64,000 nucleotides of DNA from Cryptomeria japonica (taxonomy: Eukaryota > Streptophyta > Pinopsida > Cupressales > Cupressaceae): NCBI RefSeq assembly GCF_030272615.1, contig NC_081408.1, positions 407,639,889 to 407,703,888 of the forward strand, written 5' to 3'. This document shows, piece after piece, positions 20,844 through 31,889 of the stretch. Positions within the stretch are counted from its first letter, which is position 1, and each line of letters begins with the position of its first letter. Under the pieces are notes generated by a model. It made no database searches and was not told the origin of the DNA. It saw only the letters and a list, made by a program, of their open reading frames with translations. The position numbers and the translations under genes are program-made.

Positions 20844-22940
20844 GAGTACCACTACAAAAATCAAATTGTTGCAACAAACACCCTTTAATATCAATTTTCG
20901 AGATTTAAAATCTTTAGAATCTTTATAATATAAAGTTAATGAAATAAAGAGACTTAAAAGAATTCAATTGCATATTGCATTTGACTAGACATTCTACCAA
21001 CCATTACTATGGCTTTGAAGATAATCACTTTTGAAACAATAAAGGGGCACGCAAAGTGTTGTAACCTAAATTTCAAGGTCCAAGTGGGATGTACATGACA
21101 AAGAGACAAATTTTGTTTACTCGACCACAACTAAAATGAAGTAGAAGTTAAAAATATTTGTTCAAGGAAACAACAAAGAGTTATATTCAATTTAAATGGT
21201 TTGAACATAACCACTTATGAAAATAAATTTATAATGTCTTTCATAAATAATAAAAAAATTCTTATACCATTTCGATTACCATTGAAGTTCTAGTTTGTAA
21301 CTATAGTTTGGTAGTTCACAATCATGGTTGAATAAAATATTAATTTGTAATCTAATTTTCACAATTTGTGTTTGAGAGTTTTACTTTGATAGTTTGATGT
21401 ATACTAGAAAATAAGAAGGTGAATTAAAATATTAGTTACCATTCATCTTGTATTAGATTTTCTCTATCAAATCTTATGAGAAGAATATAATAAATATCTC
21501 AATAACATTGTTCAAATATGAAGCCCTAATCTTATTAGAATTTAAGATTTTTTCCTTATCCTTGGGTAGGTTTTTGAAAATAAGAGATAAAGCATTGAAA
21601 TTCAATTCTTGATAAGGGTACAAATGTATCCATATACTTGGTCTAGTCAACTAGACTACATCTTTCTTTTTTACTATTGTTTTGTAGATGCTTCCAATGT
21701 TGGCATGTTATGTTTGATCTTTGTGATTATTAAATCACGTGCCAAGATCTTCTCTTACTATAGATTGTACGGACAATGTTTTGAAGGTGTTCTTCCTTCT
21801 ATAGTGTAGTTGTAGCTTCATACTTTCTTTGATGATGGATAGTTTTCTAGTAGGCACGAGCTTTCTAATCCATGAATACATTATTTAATCAATCTATTTA
21901 GCAATACAGAAAGTAATGTATGAAATAGCATGCATCCATAAGAAACACATGAGATAAAATATTTCATCTAGAACACCAAATTTATGACTATATAAATAGA
22001 TTTCCTCGATCGTAAACTAAAAAAAAGATTGCAATAGACACAACATTTCTGATATACAAAACATATAAAGCTAATAAGTATTTACAATATAGTCTAAACT
22101 TATAGTTGATTGAGTAGATAACAATGTGCAATTTGAACTTTGTAAGAACTTTTTGAAGGGCTGTAGAAAAATGGACTAGAAAAAATTGGACGTATTTGTA
22201 GCAAAATGTGAGAGAGTCTATTTATATGTGCCCTTACACTTGATTGCTTGATTTTCAATTCTGCGGATCGATTCAGTTGAGAAAAATGGATGAGTTTGAT
22301 GGATCTTTAAAATTTTGAATTTGATAACAAGTTTGGTGGTTGATTTATTTGGCTGAATGCTTGTTTGGTCCAAGTCTTAAATTTATTTCCTCTTGTTTTG
22401 ACAAGCTGATTTGTGAGTCTTACAAACCTTTGATTGTGGTACTTATAGGAATTCATTGAAGAAGTGCTCGGTAGTTGGGCAAATATCACTTAATAAAATT
22501 AAGTTGATGAGGAGATATGAGACATATTTGTTTATTAATGGAATAGTTGGCAATTTATTTCATGTGTAGTTGGGACAATTAATATGTTTCTGTTTTGAAG
22601 TGTCACGTGTATTTGCAACAATTAAAATGTGTCTTTTTCATAAGTAAACTAATATAAAAAATAGATTTAAGATATTTTCACAAAGTAATGTGTACAATGT
22701 ACGTCATTTAAAATATTGACAAATAGATTTGAATGTACCATATCTCCACACCTTTTTTTGAATAAATAATAACTAAATAGTGAAAAAAAAAGCACTCACA
22801 ATATTGATTGAATCCTTTGTATCTTTTTTGATGCAATAAAGTGTAGGTTTAAAAGAATATTTAAATTATTTTATTGAGTAAATAAGATCTCAAAGCTGAC
22901 CCCATTTTGTTCTTCTACTGTACCCAGCGTAGAATTCCAC
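20844..22940. other. AT-rich spacer, no gene seen
   Basis: No convincing coding frame, repeat boundary or RNA gene. The open frames at 21609-21809 and 22307-22489 are short, and I recognise nothing in them. Confidence 0.55.
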
Positions 22941-22949
22941 CCCATTATC

Positions 22950-24560
22950 AAACCCTTTCACCTAACAGATGTGAAGCTCAACTCAATCCCCATGGTGAGT
23001 CTGCTTTCAGCATGTTTTCGGTTTTAGGAGATCTGCAACTAGCCCTGTGCATTCATAATTACATCATCAAAAGTGGGTTTGAGTCAAATGATCTGTGGGG
23101 GCTACTGTAACAGATCTGTATAGTAAATGTGGGGTATAGAGATTGCTCTAATCGTTTTTGATACCCTGTGTGGAAAAAATGTAATCTCTTGGACTCCTAT
23201 GATTGCAGGGTATACACAGAACAGACATACAAAAGAGCTTTTATATTGTTTCATAAAATGCAATTTGTAGATGTCACACCCAATTCAGTTACTTTCACAA
23301 GCCTGCTTCCAGCACCGGCCAACTTAGAAGATTTGGAACAAGGTATTAACATCCAAGAATGCATTATTACAAGTGGGTTTAATTCCGATCCTTCCATGCA
23401 AACTACACTTCTGGTTATGCAGGCTAAATGTCAGAATACAGAAGCTGCAGACCAAATGTTTGACAAAATGTCTACGAGAGATGTGGTTTCCTGGAATGCT
23501 ATGATTACTGATTATGCTGACAGTATACATGCAACCAAGGACGTGACACTTTTTGGTGAAATGAAACTGGCAAATGTCTAAACCGATTCTATCACAATCA
23601 CATGCGTTTTTCAAACATGTGCTCATCTAGCAGCTTTAGAGTAGGGAAAATGGATCCATAGTGACATAATCAGGAAGATATTTGATTCAGAAATTTATGT
23701 GGTCACTGCCCTTATTGATATTTATTCCAAGTGTGGAGCTTTTATATTTTGCATGTAAACTATTTAACAAAATGGTGGAAAAGGATGTAATCTTATGGAA
23801 TATGATTATTGGAGTATATGGAATGAATGGACATTCAAAGGACACTCTTCAACTTTTAGCAAAATGCCATCAATGTGTATTAAACCTGATCACATTACCT
23901 TTGTCTGTGTTTTGCCTAAATGCAGTCGTGCACACCTGGTGATTGAGGGTTGGCAATATTTTAAATGCATGTTTTAAGACTATCACCTTAAACCTAGTAT
24001 GGAGAATCATGCTTTCATGATTGATCTTCTTGGTCATGTTGCTCAATTGGACGAGACACACATCTTTATCAAAAATATGCCATATGAACCTAACCCAAGA
24101 ATATAAGGAGCATTGGATGGTGCTTTTTCTAGTTATAAGAAATTGTTTCTGGATTCAATTGTGTAAAATTTATATGCATCAACGTTTCAAATTGAACTTC
24201 TGAAACTTCTTGATCATGTTGGTCAATTGGACGATTGGACGAGGTACACATCTTTATAAAAAATATGCCATAAGAACCTGATCCAAGAATATGGGAAGCA
24301 TTGGTTGGCGCTTGCTACATCTACTGCAACATCCAAATAGGAGAACACCTTACATATTACTCTCAGACACCTATGTTGCAGTTGGCAGGTGGGATGACAT
24401 TGAAAGAGCGAGGAGAAGGATGAAAGGAAGCAGGGTACAAGTGAATTGAGGTAAACTGCAAGCGCAGGGTTCATGTGTTCCATGTAGAAGACCGATGACA
24501 TTGTGAAGCCAAGAGTATTTATGCCATTTGGGATTGAATGAGCAGATGGAGGTAGGTGTT
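22950..24560 (+). pseudogene. Pentatricopeptide-repeat (PPR, PLS/E-type) pseudogene
   Basis: Plus-strand pieces in several frames spell PPR units. Examples are LALCIHNYIIKSGFESNDLW (23038 on), VTPNSVTFTSLLPAPANLED (about 23274 on), DQMFDKMSTRDVVSWNAMI (about 23451 on), EIYVVTALIDIYSKCGA (about 23692 on), LFNKMVEKDVILWNMIIGVYG (about 23760 on) and HAFMIDLLGHVAQLDE (about 24009 on). E-domain-like remains lie near 24390-24480 (QVGG-, CSM*KTDD). Intact relatives are organelle-targeted RNA-editing or processing factors. Many stops and frameshifts, no start and an internal duplication make it a clear pseudogene. It is the only host-type gene recognised in the window. Confidence 0.85.
24026..24304 (+). 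repeat. Internal duplication in PPR pseudogene
   Basis: About 90 bases beginning cttcttggtcatgttgctca (24026 on) recur at about 24207 (cttcttgatcatgttggtca), an offset of roughly 180 bases. The second copy has an extra ttggacga unit. Both encode the same PPR/E segment (FIKNMPYEP). This happened after or during decay of the gene. Confidence 0.75.
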
Positions 24561-25867
24561 TGCCTAGCCCAGTATTTGAGCTGTGGTGAACATAAGATTG
24601 AAGCTCACAAGGAGGCCTAAAGACTACTTCTGCGCTTATCAGGACAAACCCAATAACTTATATCTGAGTCATAAAGCCTTACGGTTTCTGATGTTTGTCA
24701 TGTTAACATTAGCATTCATCTATGAGTCATGAGATAGGTATATGCCAAATTTCTGAGAGGAATGCACAATTTACCATCATTTCAAGAATGGTTTGTGTTC
24801 CTTCAGGAATCAGAAATAGGCAAAATGAACTTCAACCTACAAATGTCAAATATATATAAAGCAGAAATTCTAAAATCAAGCAGAGTATACTAGGACTTTG
24901 GGATAGATATATAAAGAACTATGCACAAATGACTATGTAAATTTAAAAAACAAGGACAAAAAGAGCTCCAAGTGAGATCAGTATTTAGAAGGATGCTAGC
25001 AGCAATTCAAACCAGGAAAAAAAAAGGGTCTGGCCCATCATCTACCACACATCTAGTTAATCCCTTTTTGTGTTACTCTATGACACAGTTAGAACAAAAG
25101 TGACAATGATTGTCACCTAATAAATGCGACAGTGGATTAAAATGAGAAAATAAAGTCAAAGTAGAGAAATAGAAGTTTGATATTACATCATTCATTATAT
25201 ATATATATATAGTATTATAAAACTAGCAAAAGTATATATGGTGTTTTATAAAGTCAATATATATAGTACTTTGATAGGTACATAAAACCAACAAGATTCT
25301 ATGTGTCTCTCTATCATTCGACAATAAACTGAAATTACTTATAGAAAGATCTTTTATTTTAATCAATAAAAATAGTTTTCTTTTCTTTTAAATTTCTATA
25401 TTTATGAATATTAAATAAACAATTACAAATCAATTATAAATTTGACCAAATCTATTTTTAAAATAATTATTAATTAATATCAAACAAATATCAATTATTT
25501 CCTACTAATGACTATTTAATTCTAACTAACAACATTCTAATTTACTAGTAAATTGAACCAAGACCTAGAATTAAGATAAGAAAACACAACTTGTCTTATA
25601 TAATTGATTTAATTATCTTGATACATTTATTTAAACAAACATTACTTCATAGACCAAAACCTACTTTACCTTCCCCAATATCTATTATTGCCAACAATGC
25701 ATCTTGACACGTACCCTAATACCAATAAAACTATTCAATGATATAAATCGTCTAATATAGCCACTTTCATTCTATGAAAAATTACACAAAGGATAAAAAT
25801 TCTATCCTAATCAACATTAATCTTTATTGTAATATTTCAATTCAAAAGGGTTGAGAATTAAGGGTAT
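24561..25867. other. AT-rich spacer with short AT microsatellite
   Basis: No coding frame. A short (at)n run lies at about 25196-25211. The rest is AT-rich sequence without recognised structure. Confidence 0.55.
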
Positions 25868-26900
25868 TTTTCATTAAGGTAAAAACAAGTTTTTGAAAGG
25901 GCTTGAATCTTTTTACAAATGAATTCCAAGAAGAAATATTAACATACCCCATGATATGTGTTACTTATAAAAGAGCCCAAAGGCCAAGAGAAATAGCAAG
26001 GAACAAGAGAAACGACAAAGAGTTAGCAAAGCATAGGAGAAGAGAGAGAGAAACCGAAATAGAGCCAAGGTCTATTTAGGCTTTGTTAGTTTCTTAAGTA
26101 TAGGAGTTGCATGCCTTTGTTTGGTTAAGAAGTTGACCTAGTGTTCAAATGGGATCTCCAAATGTCATCTTCCACATCAATGATAATAGGCATTGGGTCA
26201 AAGATTTTAGCCCTAGTCTTGTTTGCTAATACAACACCTATTGCCTTATGCTTCCTCTTCTAAAGTTCATTTTGAAGGACAAACAAACTACTAGTAGATC
26301 TCTTAATTGTATTTTCTAATAAATTCCACAATTTTGGAAAGGTTTGTCTGTAACCTTTTGGTTTCTCTAGAGTATAGTAATCCTTTGGTAATTTTTTTCC
26401 CAATTATTGAACATGTTGGATAACTTGTTTATCTTGGCCCATAATTCATAGTCCTATGTGACCTTGGTGCTATAATCCTCAATAGAATATTTACATTAAT
26501 AAACTTGAATTTCCTACATCCTAGTTTATAGGCTCTGAAGTTGCTAAATAAATCAATTCAAAATATTGTTTTGAAGGTCAAAGTTGTCTTTAAGAAATTA
26601 TTTTCACACTTTTAAATGAACAAAGTTTTTGCAATAGGGATTATTTCTAGGATTTTGACATTATTCTCAATCCAAATCTTTTCAATTGCATCCTTCTTGT
26701 TTCCAAACTTGATGGTTCAATTTGGTCATCAATACTTGAACTAACATGGAATCTAGACAAAGGTCTCCCCAACTTGATTATTTTGCCTATATCTCCTCTT
26801 GGACTAGTATAATCAATAATAGAAGTTTAATTAGAATGTAACGACATGGGAGAACCATAATTTTCATAATCCTATCTCTAGATCCTTATGGTCCTTTAGC
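25868..26900 (-). mobile_element. Older LINE-like 3' end related to 19994-20833
   Basis: The plus-strand start, cattaaggtaaaaacaagtt then tttgaaagggcttgaat, parallels that of the LINE-like insertion at 19994 (attaaggaaaaagcaggttt then tgaaggggcccc). Later purine-rich words and the layout of the remnant coding part are also similar. It is heavily diverged, I see no target duplication, and the right boundary is a guess. Family relation is inferred from the shared tail. Confidence 0.4.
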
Positions 26901-27137
26901 CACATAATGATTGAATTAGGGTTACTAGTAATATAATAATTGATGGGGATATTGAGTATTATCGATAGCCATCAATTCATGGCCACCAATGTGTAAGTTT
27001 TTTAATTTAAGAACAATAGAGTGAACTTCAATAATGCTAGGAGAAAGAGCTAGCCCACTACTTCGAGGCATTTTAGAAGGGCTTACAATTTTAGAGTTTA
27101 GGAAAGGAACATGAGTCTTTACTGTTGGCAACAACAA

Positions 27138-28458
27138 TGAAGGAAAACTGAGAGGGGGGGTGAATGAGTTTTCATTGGATTAACAAACTTAACCACAAAT
27201 GAAAATATGATAAACTGCAACAACAACAAAGATAAGAAAATAGATAGCACAACACACAACACCAAGATTTTGACGTGGAAAACCCGGTTAAGGGAAAAAC
27301 CACGGTAAGGACCTACCCACAATAAGATGATACTCTGCAGTAGTATCTATAAATATTACAATGGGGAATGCACTAGCATTCAGGCACACTACCTAGAGCT
27401 TACAACTCAAGATAAAATAACCCGGAAGCCTACAAGCCTCAGGGAAGTCTCACCGACTTACAACAAGATTCAGACTACAATCTGAAAGGAGTGAACTGAA
27501 AGAATAGCATCTCCAAATGCCTGATGACAGTTTCGATTAAGCACATATGTCTTCTCTGCAACCCTAAAAAACTTTGCTCAATCACACCAAAAGATGAATT
27601 CCTTTGTTCAGACATACACCATTCTCTGATAACGCATACACAACCTTTACACATAAATTACATGACTATATCACCTATTTATACAATTCATCAACCTTGA
27701 GAACAAGGTCGGCTAAACCCTCAACACCTAATTACAAAATTACATTACACGATACAAAGATCGACCACCAGACCAATATAATGATATACATGATATAACA
27801 TGGACCTAAATCAAATTTCCAAACGCTCATCACCACCGGTAATCACACTAAGATCAACCACAACACGCTACACTACCAAGAATACTGCATAACATGAAGA
27901 ACATCACCGGTTCAACAAAATCACCAAAAAATTACACAACAATCAATGCAGATCATCAAAACAAATAGGACATAATCATGGAGCACCAACAAGCACGTTA
28001 GAATCATCAATAACAGTTGTACCAACACCACTTATCAAATCTTCATCAATCAACAACTGAACTTCAAGAACACTCAAACAACAACAACTGTCACAAAGAA
28101 AGATAACTTTTAGAGCACCAAATCATGAACCATCTGAAATGAAGATACACAAGACCATCCCAAACAATCTCCCAAGAAAATAGCTAAAGATTTGATCACA
28201 ACGGAATATATTGAAGGAAATACCGAACTCTGCAAATTACTGATTAGAAAAACAAACTGCAAGTCGGATCATATGATATGATCAACTAAGATTTTTGAAT
28301 AACTGAAACCAATACAAAAAGATGTAATAACACTATAAATACTCCATATACCAAACCATGATCCCAATAAACCAATCTGCAATCACTAGAACAATAAATC
28401 ATAGGAATATGTTGACATCAATGACAACAACATATCCTAGCAACAACAATGTCTAACA
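27138..28458 (-). repeat. Element D 3' LTR
   Basis: The right end gtctaaca abuts the PPT, giving a TGTTAGAC start in element orientation. The left end at about 27138 (tgaaggaaaactgagagg) is placed by analogy with A-C. It carries gggaaaaaccacgg (about 27293) and a minus-strand TATA box TATAAATAGG at 27683-27674. No partner LTR is inside the window. Confidence 0.8.
27674..27683 (-). promoter_or_regulatory. TATA box in element D LTR
   Basis: TATAAATAGG on the minus strand, inside the LTR. It lies roughly 540 bases from the LTR's 3' end in element orientation. Confidence 0.5.
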
Positions 28459-28472
28459 ATCTCCCCCTTTGG
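28459..28472 (-). other. Element D polypurine tract
   Basis: The minus strand reads CCAAAGGGGGAGAT next to the 3' LTR, the same tract as in A and C. Confidence 0.85.
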
Positions 28473-28855
28473 CTTTTATGGCAACATATGAATGTGAAAA
28501 ACATTCAATGAAAAGAAAGAAAACATCTCCAACAAACTCCCCCTAAAATCAAGAAGATAAAACAGTTTTTCACATGCTTCTCTCCCCCTTTGACAACAAT
28601 GTCAAATGTTCTCAAAATAGAAAACCAAACTTACTCTCCCCCTTAAACACACTGACTACTCCAACAGAGTAGCAACACCAACTCATCAATCAGGAAAAAA
28701 GGATAAGACTGTGAAGTCCACTGGATTGATGCAACTCAATGCATCTAGTTCTCATCGGGAGGGGTAGATACCCCTAACTTGTCTCTAAAATAGACAAATG
28801 TATCTGCACGCAAAGGCTTAGTGAAGATATCAGCAACCTGTTCCTTTGTAGATAC

Positions 28856-29863
28856 TTATTCCAGCTTCACTTCCTCTTCACTGACTTTTTCTCTCAAAAA
28901 ATGATACTTGATCAACACATGTTTAGTCTTTGAATGTTGCACCGAGTTCTTTGGCATATTAATAGCACTGGAATTATCACAATATATGACAATAGGCTCA
29001 TCATAGATAACTCTGATATCCTTCAATATTTTCTTCATCCAAACTACCTGAGTGTAGTTACTAGCAACAACAATGTACTCAGCTTCAACAGTAGATAGGG
29101 ACACTGAATCTTGTTTCTTACTTGCCCATGAAACCAATTTCTTACCTAAAAATAATGCACCACCGAAGGTACTCTTCCGGTCATCAACAACACTAGCTCA
29201 ATCAACATTAGTGTAAGAACATAACATGAAATCATCATTCCTTAGATACCACAAGCCATAATCCATAGTTCCTTTCAACTATATGAATATCTTCTTTATA
29301 GCAGTGACATGACTCTCTTTCAGATCAGCTTGATATCTAGCAGTCATGCACACAACATGCATATTATCTGGTCTAGTCTGAGTAAGATATAGCAGTCCAC
29401 CAACCATAGATTTGTATAAAGATTGCTTAGCTTTCAGAGATTCATCATTTTTAGACAATTTGGACCTAGTCACCATAGGAGTTCCAACCGATTTGGAGTC
29501 ATCTAACCTAAACTTCTTCAACAATTTCTTCACATATTTAGTTTGAGATATAAAAATACCTTTTCTAGTTTGTGAAATCTGCAAACCTAAGAAAAATTTC
29601 ATCTCTCCTGTCATAGACATCTCAAATTCTTTTTGCATATCACCGACAAACTTCATACTCAATTTATCATCTCCTCCAAATATAATATCATCAAAAAAAA
29701 CTTCAACAATTAAGATGTTATCATTCTGAATCTTGAAATATAGATTACTGTCAACATTACCTTTATTAAATCCCAATTTCAACAAATACTTATCTAATCT
29801 AGCATACCAGGCTCTAGGGACTTGTTTCAATCCATAAAGAGATTTCTTCAATTTGCATACCAT
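28856..29863 (-). pseudogene. pol: Element D: C-terminal half of Copia reverse transcriptase and RNase H
   Basis: The fragment opens at the C insertion with MVCKLKKSLYGLKQ and PRAWYARL, the classic Copia RT block. The catalytic YVDD box appears as FFDDIIFGG (about 29675), with both Asp retained. GLQISQTRKGIFISQTKYV and PMVTRSKLSK follow. After broken sequence (29278-29138) with a stop, RNase H appears as LVSWASKKQDSVSLSTVEAEY and YCDNSSAINMPKNSVQHSKTK, and the frame ends at 28856. Copia RT makes cDNA from the RNA template. The gene is dead: it is split by element C and has stops. Confidence 0.9.
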
Positions 29864-29868
29864 GTCAC
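29864..29868. repeat. Target-site duplication of element C, left (gtcac)
   Basis: gtcac abuts the C LTR and recurs at 44948-44952. Both copies lie in the Copia RT frame of D. Confidence 0.88.
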
Positions 29869-30506
29869 CGATGGACTTGTAAAGCACTGAGAGGGGGAGG
29901 GGTGAATCAGTGACACCAAAAATAGTACTACTTTAAACACTGACCGATAGATAAACTTAACAAGTTTGTTAAACAATATGCATGCAATCAGAAATGATAT
30001 AACAACATCCACAATAAGTAAAACATCCACCATAACACAAGCGTTTATACATGGAAAACCCAAATAGGTAAAAACCACGGTGAGATGGAACTCACAAGTT
30101 AACTATCTGCAGTAATAGATAACTGACCAGTTAGGGTCCACAAATGCTTTGCTAGGAGCGAATCCTGTTAAACATCCCAAATCTTAGTTAAAATCTATAC
30201 CCTGTAAAAGGTAGTACCCTGTAAGGAGTAACCTTAGTGGAGGATTTCTAAATCCAAACTAATGGATCACCCAGTTAGAGGATTTGAACAATGAAGCTTG
30301 TTAGAGCTTACCCGGTTAGGGTAATTGACTATTGCAGTGATTAGAAAACAATAGGTGATGTGATCTAGTGATAGCACAAATTGCTTGTATAGATCCTCTT
30401 TTGCGCACTTAACTTCTCTTTACCAACATACTCTGCGACTTAACACTTATGCCTTTACACATAGCATATGAATTTTGCTCATACAAAAATAATTCATTGT
30501 GATGTC
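29869..30506 (-). repeat. Element C 3' LTR, outer segment
   Basis: Matches 43835 to about 44476 of the right LTR. Its terminal TG is mutated to CG (cgatggactt). It stops at gatgtc, the insertion point of B. The rest of this LTR continues at 38160. Confidence 0.9.
30502..30506. repeat. Target-site duplication of element B, left (atgtc)
   Basis: Exact match to 38155-38159. Removing B and one copy restores the C LTR sequence seen at 44473-44477. Confidence 0.92.
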
Positions 30507-31627
30507 TGATGGACTTGAAAAGCATTGAGAGGGGGGGGGGGTGAATTAGTGACACCAAATAAAATAGTACTTCAAACACTAATCGATAGATGAACTTAAC
30601 CAAGCATTTAAACAAAATACATGCTATCCAAAATGATATAACATCATCCACAAAAAGTAATGCATCCACCATAGCACAAGTGTTTATACGTGGAAAACCC
30701 AAATAGGTAAAAACCGCGGTGAGATGGAACTCACAAGCTAACTATTTGTAGTAATAGATAACTGATCAGTTAAGGTCTACAAAGTGCTATGCTAGGAGAG
30801 AATCTTGTTAGAGATTCCAAAGCTTGATTAGAAGCTTATACCCTGTTAAGAGTACTACCCTATTAGGAGTAACCTCACTGGAGGATTTGAGAATCCAAAC
30901 TAATGGATCACCTTGTTAGAGGATTTGTACAATGAAGCTTGTTAGAACTTACTCGGTTAGGGGATTTGATTCTGTTGTAATGATTAGAAAACAACAAGAA
31001 TGGTTTGATTTGTTCTGAGTAGCACAATACTTGCTTGATCGGATCCTTCTAAGTACATTCAACACTGCTCTTCATCTTAATACTTATCGCTCTTCAACAA
31101 AAGCTTTCACTCTTGATGCATATCAGTATTCGCATAACTTCCTCCTCTATCACTTACAAATGTTTCACTAAGATGTCTTTAAATAGACATTCAAATCTTA
31201 TGTCGACCTAAGGAAATCAAAACGCAATTTCCTAGGTGCAGTGTATCTAGACAAGTGATCAAAACTTATCATAAAAATGACCGCCAAGAAGTCAGTGCTA
31301 GTAACTCATCACAAAATCAAACACCAGTTAGAACAGTCAATATCAGTTGAAACAAAACATGTGAATCATTGTCCTGGAATTTTTCGCTTGATCTCCATCT
31401 TCATCTTCATCTTCATTTTGATGCCGACTTAGTGTAGCCATAGGTTATCTCTTAAGCACATACCGGTTGACAGAAAGTACCGGTTAGAGATAAACCTTAA
31501 ACATACTGGTTGACAGTGTAAACCAATTGAAGTTACACCAGTAGTCAATGTAATCATATGTGTGTGTGAGAGTGTTTCATCAATGACAAGAAGTGATGAA
31601 TACATTACAATCATCATCAAGACAACA
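30507..31627 (-). repeat. Element B 3' LTR
   Basis: Starts tgatggactt and ends gacaaca (TGTTGTC...CCATCA in element orientation). An 11-G run lies near the start, and a minus-strand TATA box CTATTTAAA at 31186-31178. Confidence 0.93.
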
Positions 31628-31641
31628 ATCTTCCCCTTTGG
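31628..31641 (-). other. Element B polypurine tract
   Basis: The minus strand reads CCAAAGGGGAAGAT at the 3' LTR edge, one base changed from the tract in A, C and D. Confidence 0.85.
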
Positions 31642-31889
31642 CATTGATGGCAACACTTAGAAAATTTTAGAGTAATACAATACCGCTAAGTGTGCATACA
31701 CAACAAATTTACACATATACTCATACTCCCCCTTAATGCATGCATAAATACAAAATTTTCAAAAACACACATACATATTATTAATCCCCCTTTGATAACA
31801 ATGCCAAAATGAAAAAGTAAAATATATACATATATATAGAAAATCTGTATCAAAGTGTTCAACATATATTAACAACTTAAAAAGGTTCA

